Counted from the stretch's first letter, positions 32,005-41,417 are shown. The stretch: 64,000 nt of DNA from Cypionkella sinensis (GCF_042646385.1 NZ_JBHRTO010000001.1:1364001-1428000); one strand, 5' to 3'. The notes: generated from the letters alone by a model not told the origin. Program-made: numbers and translations.

Positions 32005-33084
32005 CTAATCCGCCAAAGCCTCAACCAGCGCCACCAGACGCGTCGTCGCATCCGGCCGCCCCTGCGCTTGCGCTTTGCGCGCCATATCTTCTGCCCGTGC
32101 CGGATTGTCCAGAATGGCCGCAATCTCGGCGGCGAGCGACGCGGGGCTCAGCCCCAGCTCCGGCATCAACACCGCAGCCCCGGCATCAACCAACCCGCGC
32201 GCATTGGCGGTCTGGTGATCACCCGTCGCTGCCGCAAACGGCACCAGAATCGCGGGCCGCCCGATCACCGAAATATCTGCCACCGATGATGCGCCCGAGC
32301 GGGAAATCACCAGCTGCGCCTCGGACAAACGACGCGGAATGTCGGTAAAGAACGGCTCCACCTCGGCCCGAATACCCGCTTCAGCATAGGCCTGCACCAC
32401 CGCCGCCAAATCCTCGGCCCGCGCCTGATGTGCCACCCGCAGATGGCCGCGCAGGGCCTCGGGTAGCGCCGCAATTGCCGCAGGCACAACCTGCGACAAC
32501 ACCCGCGCGCCCTGAGAACCGCCGATCACCAGCAATTCCATCGGGTAATCGCCGGGCGCAATATAGCCCGCCCCCGCCCGCTCTAACACCGAAGCCCGCA
32601 CCGGATTGCCGGTATGCTCGCCCGTCACACCCGCAGGCAAAGCGGTGGGCCAGGTGCCGCAAGCGACCTTGTCCACCCGGCCCGCGAACACCGAATTCAC
32701 CTTGCCCAAAACGCCGTTCTGCTCGTGAATCATCCGCGGCCTGCGCAGCACCCAAGCTGCCGTCAACGCCGGAATAGAAGGATAGCCACCAAAGCCGACC
32801 ACCACATCAGGCTTGTCGCGCAAGCTCGAGATCAGCGCGCCCAATACCCCGCCCGCAATCCGAAACGGCACCGCCAGCTTCGCCAGCACGCCACCCCGCG
32901 CGAAGGTCGCCGAGGATAACTCGACAATCTCCACCGCCTTCGGAAAGCCCCCGGCATAGCGCGCTCCCCGCGCATCGGTCGAAAGCTTCACCCGCCAGCC
33001 CTTTGCGATCATCGCCTCGGCCAAGGCCTGCGCCGGAAACATATGCCCGCCCGTCCCGCCTGCTGCGATCAGTAACAGCGGCAT
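32005..33084 (-). CDS. murG: lipid II synthase MurG
   Basis: This 359-residue peripheral membrane glycosyltransferase (GT28) converts lipid I to lipid II at the inner leaflet. Its G-loops are LLIAAGGTGGHMFPAQALAE (N-terminal) and VIGGSQGARVLSQVVP (C-terminal), with the ISRSGASSVADI segment that binds UDP-GlcNAc. The ATG at 33084 gives the expected N-terminus and overlaps the ftsW stop by one base; the open frame before it is antisense to ftsW. Confidence 0.97.
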   Translation of the reverse strand: MPLLLIAAGGTGGHMFPAQALAEAMIAKGWRVKLSTDARGARYAGGFPKAVEIVELSSATFARGGVLAKLAVPFRIAGGVLGALISSLRDKPDVVVGFGGYPSIPALTAAWVLRRPRMIHEQNGVLGKVNSVFAGRVDKVACGTWPTALPAGVTGEHTGNPVRASVLERAGAGYIAPGDYPMELLVIGGSQGARVLSQVVPAAIAALPEALRGHLRVAHQARAEDLAAVVQAYAEAGIRAEVEPFFTDIPRRLSEAQLVISRSGASSVADISVIGRPAILVPFAAATGDHQTANARGLVDAGAAVLMPELGLSPASLAAEIAAILDNPARAEDMARKAQAQGRPDATTRLVALVEALAD

Positions 33085-34247
33085 CAACGCCCCCGCCGGA
33101 AAATATCGGCCATTTCCCCTTGCGGACGCGAGCGTGTCATCGCAAGCAACATCCCTACCGTGATCCCAGCCGCGATCACCGAAGACCCGCCATAAGACAC
33201 AAACGGCAAGGTCATGCCCTTCGCAGGCAGCAAGCGCACCGCCACGCCCATATTGATCATCGCCTGCACGCCAAAGATGCACGCAAGCCCTGTGCCTGCC
33301 AGCCGCGTGAACGGATCACGCTCGCGCGTCAACCGGATCAGGCTGCGCACCACCACCGTCGCGTAAAGCGCGATGATCACCAGCACCAGAACCAGACCAT
33401 ATTCTTCGGCCGCCACCGCGATGATGAAGTCGGTATGCGCATCAGGCAGCGTCCACTTCACCTGCCCCTCGCCCACGCCGACGCCAAAGAAACCGCCCTC
33501 TTGAATGGCGCTGGTGGCATAGCCCATCTGGCTGCGCGGATCGACGTCCGAGTTCAGGAAGCCGTCAATCCGGCGCGCGAAGTGTTCCGACGAATGATAG
33601 GCCGCAAAACCTCCCACGCCCGTCAACCCCATCACCGTGACGATCAAAATCATCGGCGCGCCTGATACGAAATAGATCACGCCCCAACCGAACAGCACCA
33701 GCATGGCTTGGCCGAAATCCGGCTGAAACGCCAGAAACAGCACCACCGTCACCGTCAGCGCAAACGAGATAAACTTGCCAGGCGGGCCGTTCAGATCCTG
33801 GCTCGATGCCGTCAACCAGGCGATTACCACCATGAAACCGGGCTTGAGAAACTCGGATGGCTGCACCGAGGCAAAGCCAAAGCTGAACCAACGGATCGCG
33901 CCCTTGCCGAAATCGGTGCCGAAAATCGGCAACATCATCAGCGAGAAAAACGACAGCGCAAAGCCCAACACCCCCAACCGCCGCACCATCGCAGGCGACA
34001 TCATCGACACGCCGAAAATCGCAGCCAGCGCCATGCCGCCGAAAAACGCCTGTCGGGTGACGTAATAGTAGGGATCAAGCCCGTTGCGTTCCGCCAAGGG
34101 CACCGAGGCCGCAAGCCCCAGCAGCAGCCCGATGGCGAACAACACCAGCACCGCCGTCAGCGACCATTTGTCAATCGTCCGCCACCAGCGGGGAATCACC
34201 GGTTCTGATACCCGTGAGGGCATCGAGCCATAGACCATCTCAGTCAT
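33084..34247 (-). CDS. ftsW: septal peptidoglycan polymerase FtsW
   Basis: A 387-residue SEDS-family membrane glycosyltransferase with about ten transmembrane helices. Diagnostic blocks are PSEFLKPGFMVVIAWL, FQPDFGQAMLVLFGW with the catalytic Asp, and PAKGMTLPFVSYGGSSVIA at the C-terminal loop. It polymerises lipid II with its partner FtsI. As first gene of the cluster in this window, it probably begins a transcript running to the terminator after ftsA; the 172-bp stretch upstream (34248-34419) shows no gene. Confidence 0.96.
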   Translation of the reverse strand: MTEMVYGSMPSRVSEPVIPRWWRTIDKWSLTAVLVLFAIGLLLGLAASVPLAERNGLDPYYYVTRQAFFGGMALAAIFGVSMMSPAMVRRLGVLGFALSFFSLMMLPIFGTDFGKGAIRWFSFGFASVQPSEFLKPGFMVVIAWLTASSQDLNGPPGKFISFALTVTVVLFLAFQPDFGQAMLVLFGWGVIYFVSGAPMILIVTVMGLTGVGGFAAYHSSEHFARRIDGFLNSDVDPRSQMGYATSAIQEGGFFGVGVGEGQVKWTLPDAHTDFIIAVAAEEYGLVLVLVIIALYATVVVRSLIRLTRERDPFTRLAGTGLACIFGVQAMINMGVAVRLLPAKGMTLPFVSYGGSSVIAAGITVGMLLAMTRSRPQGEMADIFRRGR

Positions 34248-34419
34248 GGAAAATCCGCCTGTCTTGCCGTCTGCTCTGCCAAAAACCGGGTCGCCCCGAT
34301 TGCGCCGGGTTCGCCCGGTCTAAGCACAAGACTAGCCAAATCGAATCACAAAGGCCAGCAGAAACAGGCGGTGGCGAATCACTTCTATGGCGATTCTCGG
34401 CCGATCACAGACCGCGCCG

Positions 34420-35337
34420 TCAGAGATTGTCCCGCCCGCCCTCGCCCTGCCGCACCGGCCAGATCGGATGCGGCACCGGATCTTTCGCGCGCCACAGATA
34501 TTGCCGGATGATCTGGCCGTAGTTGCGATAGACATAAGCCTCGTTGCGCCGCAGATAATGCTCGCGCCGACTGGCATACAAACCGGGCAGCTCATACCAA
34601 GGCACAGCGGGGTGCATATGATGCACCACGTGGAAATTGTTGTTCAAAAACAGATAGCTTAGAGGGCCGCGGTCTTCGATGATCACGGTGCGCGCCCGAA
34701 ACGCCTCATGCGCGCGGTGTTCCAGATAAGTGCGGATCTTCAACAGCGCCGTGCCCAGATAGACCGCCAAAAGGTAGGCCCAAACCGGCATCCCCACCCA
34801 CTCCAGCCACAGCACCAAAGGCACCAGCCCAATCAGATGCAGCCCCCAAGCCTGCTGCACCCGGCCATCGCCCCGGCGCAGCAAAATCCATTCATCGCGC
34901 AAGAAGATATAGGTGCCCAGCGCGGGCCCCAACACGATGCGCCCCGCCAAGGTATTGTTCCAGCGCAGCAATCTTTGCATCACTGGTGAAGTGCGCGCCC
35001 AAACCTCGGGGTCAAGATAGTTCGACTCTGGGTCGTCATAGGGGTCGGTCAGCGACGGGTCGAAGTGATGCTGCAGATGCGTGTCCTTGAAGCGCATATA
35101 GGGCACAAACGGCATCAGGGCAGGAAAGACCAAAGCTTCATTCAGCCATTGCGCGCGGAACGGGTGGCCGTGCAGCACCTCGTGCTGCAGCGATGAATAC
35201 TGTGCCACCGCAATGCCAGTCAGAACCACCGAAAGCGTGGCCGTATCGGCCCAAAGCCAACCACCCACCGCAAAAACCGTGTAAGTTGCCACCAGCATCG
35301 CCACTGTCGGCCATTCGACTCCACGTCCTTGCGGCAT
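34420..35337 (-). CDS. membrane fatty acid desaturase
   Basis: A 305-residue membrane di-iron enzyme with three histidine clusters: QHEVLHGH, THLQHHFDP and the C-terminal NNFHVVHHMHP, the pattern of the acyl-lipid desaturase/hydroxylase superfamily. Hydrophobic segments lie between the first and third boxes. The ATG at 35337 has GAGGA close upstream and gives MPQGRGVEWPTV. It could be a fatty acid desaturase or a hydroxylase; no electron donor is adjacent. A divergent XRE regulator 69 bases away probably controls it. Confidence 0.85.
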   Translation of the reverse strand: MPQGRGVEWPTVAMLVATYTVFAVGGWLWADTATLSVVLTGIAVAQYSSLQHEVLHGHPFRAQWLNEALVFPALMPFVPYMRFKDTHLQHHFDPSLTDPYDDPESNYLDPEVWARTSPVMQRLLRWNNTLAGRIVLGPALGTYIFLRDEWILLRRGDGRVQQAWGLHLIGLVPLVLWLEWVGMPVWAYLLAVYLGTALLKIRTYLEHRAHEAFRARTVIIEDRGPLSYLFLNNNFHVVHHMHPAVPWYELPGLYASRREHYLRRNEAYVYRNYGQIIRQYLWRAKDPVPHPIWPVRQGEGGRDNL

Positions 35338-35405
35338 ATCTTTCCTCGTCAAAGGGTTATGGCGGCAAGCTACCACTTGCCAATAGGTCCAGGAACTCAG
35401 AGGAT

Positions 35406-36305
35406 ATGCAACATAACATCACCGTTGCAGATAAAACAAAACACATGACGGATTTTATCGACAAACGCCTGCGCGCACCGCTGTTTCGCACCCGCTTGGC
35501 CGAGGCGATGGCACAGCGCGGCATCAGCCAAGCGGCGCTGGCCCGCGCCACAGGTGCCGACCGCTCGACGGTTTCGGCGCTGTTGGCACCGGGTATCCGG
35601 CTGCCCAACGCGCAACTGACCGCCGATTGCGCCACAGCGCTGGGTGTGTCCTGCGATTGGTTGCTGGGCCTGACCGACCGACCCGAACCTGTCGATGAAC
35701 TGCTGGCACGGTCCGTCACGCTTTCGGAAGCACCGCGCGCGTTGTTCGATCAGGAATTGATCGGCTGGCACCGGGCGGCTGCGGGTTACAAGATCCGCCA
35801 TGTCCCCGCCAGCCTGCCCGACATGCTCAAGACGCCCGAGGTGGTGGCCTGGGAATATGCCGATGATTTGGCGCATGACGCCGATCAGGCACTGGCAGCG
35901 TTTCAAGATCAGTTGGCATGGATGAAATCGGCGCATTCCGACTATGAAATCGCCATGCCATTGCATGAAATCTCAAACTTTGCCAAAGGCTTGGGCTATT
36001 GGTCGGGCCTGTCATTCGTCGCGCGCCACGCCCAGATGGATCAACTGATAACCCTATGCGACACGCTTTACCCCGCGCTACGGCTTTATCTGTTTGACGC
36101 CCATCAGGTCTATTCCAGCCCGGTCACGGTGTTTGGCCCGCATTTGGCGGCGGTCTATCTTGGCCATCAGTATATCGTGTTCCGCGACCCCGATCGGGTG
36201 CAGGCGATCCTGCAACATTTTGATGGTCTGGTGCGCGCCGCGCCCTTTGGCGCGCGCGGCGTGCGTGATCATCTGGCGCGGTTGCAGCGCAGCATGGATC
36301 AATAA
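35406..36305 (+). CDS. XRE-family transcriptional regulator with C-terminal sensor domain
   Basis: This protein of up to 299 residues has an N-terminal Cro/C1 helix-turn-helix (RTRLAEAMAQRGISQAALARATGADRSTVSALLA) and a C-terminal 200-residue domain of unknown type (TPEVVAWEYADDLAHDADQ..., AHQVYSSPVTVFGPHLAAVYLGHQYIVF) probably sensing a ligand. Two starts are possible: ATG at 35406 (MQHNITVADK) with AGGA at 11 bases, or ATG at 35445 (MTDFIDKRL, 286 residues) without a clear ribosome site. It is divergent from the desaturase and may regulate it. The end overlaps the convergent lipocalin-like gene by seven bases. Confidence 0.82.
   Translation: MQHNITVADKTKHMTDFIDKRLRAPLFRTRLAEAMAQRGISQAALARATGADRSTVSALLAPGIRLPNAQLTADCATALGVSCDWLLGLTDRPEPVDELLARSVTLSEAPRALFDQELIGWHRAAAGYKIRHVPASLPDMLKTPEVVAWEYADDLAHDADQALAAFQDQLAWMKSAHSDYEIAMPLHEISNFAKGLGYWSGLSFVARHAQMDQLITLCDTLYPALRLYLFDAHQVYSSPVTVFGPHLAAVYLGHQYIVFRDPDRVQAILQHFDGLVRAAPFGARGVRDHLARLQRSMDQ
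35407..35429. promoter_or_regulatory. dyad in the desaturase/XRE divergent region
   Basis: TGCAAC (35407-35412) and GTTGCA (35424-35429) form a 6-bp dyad with an 11-base spacer, on one face of the helix apart by about two turns. If the regulator starts at the ATG at 35445, the dyad falls in the intergenic region 70-90 bp upstream of the desaturase start and is a candidate autoregulatory operator. If the regulator starts at 35406 the dyad is inside the gene. Confidence 0.35.
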
Positions 36306-36790
36306 ACCACCAACCGCCGCACATCATAGCCGTTCCACTCCAGCACATCGCGGGCCGCCTTCAGCCGATCCGGCGGGAAAGCGCCCCGGTTCAGGATAAA
36401 GCCCAGCCGTCCGTTCGGGCTGCCCACAACCAGCGTGCGATAGTCGCCGTCCGCCCACAAGATCCACCACGGCCCGGGCTGCCCCGGCACGGTAAAGCGC
36501 CCGACGGTATCAGACGCCATCGGTCCCGCCCCCGCCATCTCAACCCCCGACTCGCAGAGCCGATAGCGGATGTTCAGCCCGCCCGCGCCCTTGGAAATCT
36601 CGGCCCCGCCCGGCTTGCAGGCCTCACCGCCAAAGGCCGCGACCTGTTGCCAAGTGCCGACCAGCCGGTTTTGGTCCATCACCGCATTGGAATAGATCGG
36701 CGCATCCGGCGCACGGTAGCGGCCCACGGCCACAGTTTTCGGGGCCGTGGCACAGGCCGCCAATAGCAAAAGCGCAATCAGTCGATACAA
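36299..36790 (-). CDS. lipocalin-like lipoprotein
   Basis: This 163-residue protein has a short signal peptide ending in lipobox LLAAC (Cys13), then NRLVGTWQQVAAFGGEACKPG, DGDYRTLVVGSPNGRLGFIL and FPPDRLKAARDVLEWNGYDVRRL. The GTWQ near the N-terminus and the ADGDYRTL strand match bacterial lipocalins (Blc type), membrane-anchored carriers of small lipids. The start overlaps the upstream Cys-rich lipoprotein gene by 13 bases. The C-terminus overlaps the convergent XRE gene. Confidence 0.8.
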   Translation of the reverse strand: MYRLIALLLLAACATAPKTVAVGRYRAPDAPIYSNAVMDQNRLVGTWQQVAAFGGEACKPGGAEISKGAGGLNIRYRLCESGVEMAGAGPMASDTVGRFTVPGQPGPWWILWADGDYRTLVVGSPNGRLGFILNRGAFPPDRLKAARDVLEWNGYDVRRLVVY

Positions 36791-37311
36791 AGTGTCACCA
36801 TCGCGCCATTATCCTGCAAAATCTCATTACATCCGAACAGGGGCGAGATCGGCGCGCAAGTATTTGATCGCGCGAGACAATCGCCTTCGCAATCGCTTTT
36901 CTTGCGGCAGGATTTCCCGGCATCACGCAGGGTGCGGATGCAAGTCATCCCGCCCGCCTTGCCGGCAACCGACCATTGCCCGCCGGATTTCTGACAAGCC
37001 AGTTCTTCCGGCCCAAGCACCCGCGCCGGTTTTTCAGGCTCGGGCGCCGGTGCTAGTGCTGGTGCTGGTGCAGGATCAGCCACGGGCTTATCGGCCAATG
37101 GTTTCGCGATGTCGGACGCTGGGTTTTCCGCCGCAGGCTTGGCCTCGCCGGCGGGCGCCACCGTGGCAGGCTTGTCCAGTGACGTCACCGCAATCGGATC
37201 GCCGGTAATCGGATTGGCCGTATCCGCAGGTTTGGCCAGTTTGCCGCCCCCCAGAGTGCAGCCCGCCAGAACCAAAGCCAGAACCAAAGCCAGAACCAGA
37301 ACATACCGCAT
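36778..37311 (-). CDS. Cys-rich, Pro/Ala-linker lipoprotein
   Basis: This 177-residue predicted lipoprotein has lipobox LAGC (Cys18), a Pro/Ala/Lys-rich linker of about 80 residues containing PAPAPALAPAPEPEKPA, and a C-terminal domain of about 75 residues with eight cysteines (LACQKSGGQW, MTCIRT, KSCRKKSDCEGDC, NTCAP, FGCNEI, TLCID). The spacing suggests a disulfide-stabilised domain exposed in the periplasm or at the surface. I recognise no named family. It overlaps the lipocalin-like gene by 13 bases and lies 12 bases after the aldo/keto reductase gene. Confidence 0.72.
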   Translation of the reverse strand: MRYVLVLALVLALVLAGCTLGGGKLAKPADTANPITGDPIAVTSLDKPATVAPAGEAKPAAENPASDIAKPLADKPVADPAPAPALAPAPEPEKPARVLGPEELACQKSGGQWSVAGKAGGMTCIRTLRDAGKSCRKKSDCEGDCLARSNTCAPISPLFGCNEILQDNGAMVTLCID

Positions 37312-37323
37312 CGCGCCCGCCCC

Positions 37324-38367
37324 TCAGTATGGCATCGGATGCGCGCGGTGGGCGGCATCAATTTCAGCCAGAACTTCGGCGTCCAGCACCAGATCTGCGG
37401 CACCAAGCGCGGTTTGCAACTGATCAAGATTGGTCGCCCCAATGATCGGAATGCAGGGAAACGGCCGCGTCATGCAGAAAGCAATCGCCATCTGCGCCGG
37501 GTTCAACCCATGTCGCGCGGCGATGCCCAGATAGGCCGCCACCGCCGGAAACACCTGCGGCGTGATCCGCCCTGACAGCGTCGGGTTCAGCGCGCGGCGC
37601 GTGGCTTCGGGGATCACATCGCCCGCATATTTGCCAGTCAGCAAGCCCGTCGCCAGTGGCGAGAACGCAAGCAACGGCATATCTTCCAACGCCGAAAGCT
37701 CGGCCCAGTCACTGTCAAACTGCCGACACAGCAGCGAATATTCGTTCTGCACCGTCGCCATGCGCGGCAATCCATGCTGATCGGCCAAGGCAAGCCAGCG
37801 TCCTGCCCCCCAGACCGATTCATTGGAAAGTGCAATATGGCGTATCTTGCCTTCGGCAATCAATTCGGCAGAAACGCGAAGTATATCAAGCATATGTGCT
37901 TCGATATTGGCCTTGCGCCCGCCGCTGGGGTCAAAGTGCCAAATGTCGCGAAAGTGATAGGCGGCGCGGTTGGGCCAGTGCAGTTGATAAAGGTCGATAT
38001 AATCCGTTTGCATCCTGCGCAGAGAATCCTCCACCGCCGCCCGCATCACCGCCCCTGTCAGCGGCGCTCCACCGCGCACGGCGTCCTGCCCCTCACCCGT
38101 GACCTTGGTGGCCAGCACAAGCTGATCACGCCCGCCCCGTGCAGCAAGCCATGTGCCGATGATCTCCTCAGTCCGCCCCACCGTCTCGGCGCGCACCGGA
38201 TTGACCGGATACATCTCGGCGGTGTCCCAGAAATTCACGCCCTGCGCGCGCGCCATATCCATCTGGGCATGGCCCTCGGCCTCTGAATTCTGGCTGCCCC
38301 AGGTCATCGTGCCCAAGCTTATCGCCGAGACCGAAAACCCGGTCTGCCCCAATCGCACCTGCCGCAT
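37324..38367 (-). CDS. aldo/keto reductase
   Basis: A 347-residue NADPH-dependent (beta/alpha)8-barrel oxidoreductase. The N-terminal RLGQTGFSVSAISLGTMTWG, the catalytic FWDTAEMYPVNP (Asp and Tyr), VLATKVTGEG (Lys) and DYIDLYQLHWPNR (His) all match. It is closest to the Tas-type subgroup because of the LGTMTWG and AEMYPVNP sequences. The ATG at 38367 has AGGAGGG four bases upstream. It leads the minus-strand lipoprotein group and is divergent from yceI. The physiological carbonyl substrate is unknown. Confidence 0.92.
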   Translation of the reverse strand: MRQVRLGQTGFSVSAISLGTMTWGSQNSEAEGHAQMDMARAQGVNFWDTAEMYPVNPVRAETVGRTEEIIGTWLAARGGRDQLVLATKVTGEGQDAVRGGAPLTGAVMRAAVEDSLRRMQTDYIDLYQLHWPNRAAYHFRDIWHFDPSGGRKANIEAHMLDILRVSAELIAEGKIRHIALSNESVWGAGRWLALADQHGLPRMATVQNEYSLLCRQFDSDWAELSALEDMPLLAFSPLATGLLTGKYAGDVIPEATRRALNPTLSGRITPQVFPAVAAYLGIAARHGLNPAQMAIAFCMTRPFPCIPIIGATNLDQLQTALGAADLVLDAEVLAEIDAAHRAHPMPY

Positions 38368-38517
38368 CGCGCCCTCCTGTTTTGCCCAGACTAGGCGGCG
38401 CGCCCGGACAAGGAAAGCCCCCGCGGCCAAGCGGTTCAGACTGAAGTCCAGTCTCACACGAATGTGCACGGTTTCGCACACTTTGGTGTTACACTGCGGC
38501 AGGATAAGGAGATTTCC

Positions 38518-39078
38518 ATGCGCCGTCTGCTGATGCTGCTGACCCTTTGCGCCGGGCCCGTCTGGGCTGCTCCCTCAAACTATACCTTGCAACCCGAAGC
38601 GTCGGTTGTGGGGTTTGAGACCGATTTCGGCAGCGACAAGATCAGCGGCCAGATGCCGATCACCCGCGCCGATCTGACGCTGGATTTCAACGATGTCAGC
38701 GCCAGTCATGTCTCAGTCACGCTGGACGCCGCCCATGCCGACGCCTCGTTTCCCTTTGCAGCACAGGCGATGAAAGGGCCGAAAGTGCTGGATTCCAAGG
38801 ACTTCCCGCAGATCAGCTTTGAAAGCTCATCCGTCAAAGCCAAAGGCGACGGGGCCGAGGTTGCGGGCAATGTCACCATTCGCGGCGTCACCAAGCCGAT
38901 GGTGATGCAGGCGATGATCTGGCGGCAGAAGGGCACCGAGGCGGGCGATCTCAGCCATCTGACGATCCGGCTGACCGGGGCCGTCAACCGTTCCGATTTC
39001 GGCGCGGTGGGTTGGTCGGATATGGTCGGCGATCAGGTGCGGCTGGATATTCTCGCCCGTATCGCGCGGGCCGAATAG
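38518..39078 (+). CDS. YceI family periplasmic protein
   Basis: A 186-residue secreted protein with a cleavable signal peptide (MRRLLMLLTLCAGPVWA). The lipocalin-like YceI fold is recognisable from GFETDFGSDKISGQM, DFNDVSASHVSVTLDA, LDSKDFPQISFESS and GNVTIRGVTKPM. Homologues bind polyisoprenoids such as ubiquinone. The ATG at 38518 has AAGGAG six bases upstream. The cytochrome b561 gene begins 17 bases later, an arrangement seen across proteobacteria, implying quinone-linked electron transfer in the periplasm. Confidence 0.93.
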   Translation: MRRLLMLLTLCAGPVWAAPSNYTLQPEASVVGFETDFGSDKISGQMPITRADLTLDFNDVSASHVSVTLDAAHADASFPFAAQAMKGPKVLDSKDFPQISFESSSVKAKGDGAEVAGNVTIRGVTKPMVMQAMIWRQKGTEAGDLSHLTIRLTGAVNRSDFGAVGWSDMVGDQVRLDILARIARAE

Positions 39079-39094
39079 ACCAAGGGCGGCAAAG

Positions 39095-39634
39095 ATGTGG
39101 CGCAACACCCCCACCCGCTTTGGCCTGACCACACGGCTGCTGCATTGGCTGATGGCGGCGCTGATCCTCACCCTGCTGGTGCTTGGCACGGTGCTGGTGC
39201 GCATACAGCCCGATCTTTCAACGCTTTGGCTCTATGGCCTGCACAAAACGCTGGGGCTCTGCGCGCTTACGCTCGCGCTGATCCGGCTGATCTGGCACCG
39301 CATCAGCCCGACCCCCGCCCCCATCGGCCCGCCAAACCAATGGGCCAACCGCGCCGCCCGCGCCGTGCATGTCGCGCTTTACCTGCTGATGCTGGCCATC
39401 CCCCTGTCAGGCTGGATCGCCAGTTCTGCCACTGGCCTTGATGTGGTGATCTTTGGCCAGATCACCCTGCCCGCTATCACGCACACCTCGGAATCCCTTG
39501 AAAACGCAGGCTTTGCCATCCACGGCATCCTGACCAAACTGCTGATGGCGCTGTTGCTGGCTCATATCGCCGGGGCCAGCTTACGCGGCCTGAAACACGA
39601 CGGCACGCTGCGCCGCATCACAAAAGGCTCATAA
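39095..39634 (+). CDS. cytochrome b561-type membrane protein
   Basis: A 179-residue, four-helix di-heme b protein. Candidate heme-ligand histidines lie in RLLHWLMAAL (helix 1), LYGLHKTLGL (helix 2), AVHVALYLLM (helix 3) and LMALLLAHIAGA (helix 4), the bacterial CybB pattern. It would pass electrons between quinol and a partner. It forms an operon with the YceI gene. The C-terminus ends in a basic tail RRITKGS. Confidence 0.92.
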   Translation: MWRNTPTRFGLTTRLLHWLMAALILTLLVLGTVLVRIQPDLSTLWLYGLHKTLGLCALTLALIRLIWHRISPTPAPIGPPNQWANRAARAVHVALYLLMLAIPLSGWIASSATGLDVVIFGQITLPAITHTSESLENAGFAIHGILTKLLMALLLAHIAGASLRGLKHDGTLRRITKGS

Positions 39635-39698
39635 TCCGCGTCTAGCCCTTGCCTGCGCCATACGTTAAACGAAGCGCAACGGACGGAAAGGGCACAGC

Positions 39699-41417
39699 TT
39701 GGCACGGATTCTGATCACCTCGGCCATTCCTTATATCAATGGCATCAAACACCTCGGCAATCTGGTCGGCAGCCAACTGCCCGCCGATCTGTTCGCGCGC
39801 TACAACCGCGCCCGCGGGCATGAGGTGATGTTCATCTGCGCCACCGACGAACACGGCACCCCCGCCGAACTCGCCGCCGCCAAGGCGGGCAAGCCCGTCG
39901 CCGAATATTGCGCCGAAATGCACAAGGTTCAGGCCGAGATCGCGCAGGGCTTCCGGTTGTCGTTCGATCACTTTGGCCGCTCGTCCAGCCAGCGCAACCA
40001 CGCGCTGACCCAGCATTTTGCGGGGAAACTGGCCGATGCTGGCCTGATCCGCGAGGTCGAGGAACAGCAGGTCTATTCGATCGACGACCACCGCTTTCTG
40101 CCCGACCGCTATATCGAAGGCACCTGCCCGAACTGTGGCTACGAATCCGCGCGCGGCGATCAATGCGACAACTGCACCAAGCAGTTGGATCCGACCGATC
40201 TGATCAACCCGCGCTCGACGATTTCCGGCTCGACCAATCTGGAAGTGCGCAGCACCAAGCACCTGTATCTGCGCCAACGCTCTTTGCGCGACAAGCTCGA
40301 GGCTTGGATCGACAGCAAGAAAGACTGGCCGATCCTGACCACTTCGATTGCGAAGAAATGGCTGAACGATGGCGACGGCTTGCAAGATCGCGGCATCACC
40401 CGCGATCTGCACTGGGGCATCCCGGTGAAAAAGGGCGATCAGATCTGGCCCGGCATGGAAGGCAAAGTCTTCTACGTCTGGTTCGACGCCCCCATCGAAT
40501 ACATCGCCTGCACCGCCGAATGGGCCGATGCGCAAGGCTTGGGCGATGAGGCGTGGCAGCGCTGGTGGCGAACCGATATGGGCGCGCACGACGTGACCTA
40601 TTATCAGTTCATGGGCAAAGACAACGTGCCCTTCCATACGCTTTCCTTCCCCGCGACCATTCTGGGTTCGGGCGAGCCGTGGAAGCTGGTCGATTACCTC
40701 AAGTCGTTCAATTACCTGAATTATGATGGCGGCCAGTTCAGCACCTCGCGCGGGCGCGGTGTGTTCATGGATCAGGCTTTGTCGATCCTGCCGTCGGATT
40801 ACTGGCGCTGGTGGCTGCTGTCGCACGCCCCGGAATCGGCGGACAGCGAGTTTACGTGGGAGAATTTCCAAGTATCGGTGAACAAGGATCTCGCCGATGT
40901 CCTGGGCAATTTCGTCTCTCGCGTCACCAAATTCTGCGTGTCGAAGTTTGGCAACGAAGTGCCCAGCGCCGGCAGCTTTGGCGAGCAGGAAGAGCGTCTG
41001 ATCGAAGAACTCTCCACCCGCATCAAGGATTACGCCGCCTGCATGGCCGCGATGGAGGTGCGCAAGGCCAGCGCCGAGTTGCGCGCAATCTGGGTGATCG
41101 GCAACGAATATCTGCAATCGGCGGCCCCTTGGTCGGTGGTCAAAACCGACCCCGAGCGCGCGCAAGCCATGATCCGCCTCAGCCTGAACCTGATCCGGGT
41201 CTATGCGATCCTGTCGGCCCCGTTCATCCCCGACGCGGCAGCCGCGATGATGACGGCGATGGGCTCGGATGATTGGACATGGCCGGATGATGTGGCGGCC
41301 GCGATGGCGACCCTGCCCGCAGGCCACGCCTTCACCGTGCCGGAAAACCTGTTCCGCAAGATCACCGACGAAGAGCGCGCCGACTGGCAACAACGCTTCG
41401 CCGGCATCCGCACCTGA
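39699..41417 (+). CDS. metG: methionyl-tRNA synthetase
   Basis: This 572-residue class I synthetase charges tRNA-Met. The HIGH-type motif is IKHLGN (18-21), zinc cysteines lie in CPNCGY and CDNC at about 142-158, and the KMSKS equivalent reads FSTSRGRG, as in other bacteria with the short MetG lacking the C-terminal tRNA-binding domain. The start is TTG at 39699 with GGAAAGG about seven bases upstream; no ATG suits the N-terminus MARILITSAIPY. A long palindrome follows the stop. Confidence 0.96.
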   Translation: MARILITSAIPYINGIKHLGNLVGSQLPADLFARYNRARGHEVMFICATDEHGTPAELAAAKAGKPVAEYCAEMHKVQAEIAQGFRLSFDHFGRSSSQRNHALTQHFAGKLADAGLIREVEEQQVYSIDDHRFLPDRYIEGTCPNCGYESARGDQCDNCTKQLDPTDLINPRSTISGSTNLEVRSTKHLYLRQRSLRDKLEAWIDSKKDWPILTTSIAKKWLNDGDGLQDRGITRDLHWGIPVKKGDQIWPGMEGKVFYVWFDAPIEYIACTAEWADAQGLGDEAWQRWWRTDMGAHDVTYYQFMGKDNVPFHTLSFPATILGSGEPWKLVDYLKSFNYLNYDGGQFSTSRGRGVFMDQALSILPSDYWRWWLLSHAPESADSEFTWENFQVSVNKDLADVLGNFVSRVTKFCVSKFGNEVPSAGSFGEQEERLIEELSTRIKDYAACMAAMEVRKASAELRAIWVIGNEYLQSAAPWSVVKTDPERAQAMIRLSLNLIRVYAILSAPFIPDAAAAMMTAMGSDDWTWPDDVAAAMATLPAGHAFTVPENLFRKITDEERADWQQRFAGIRT

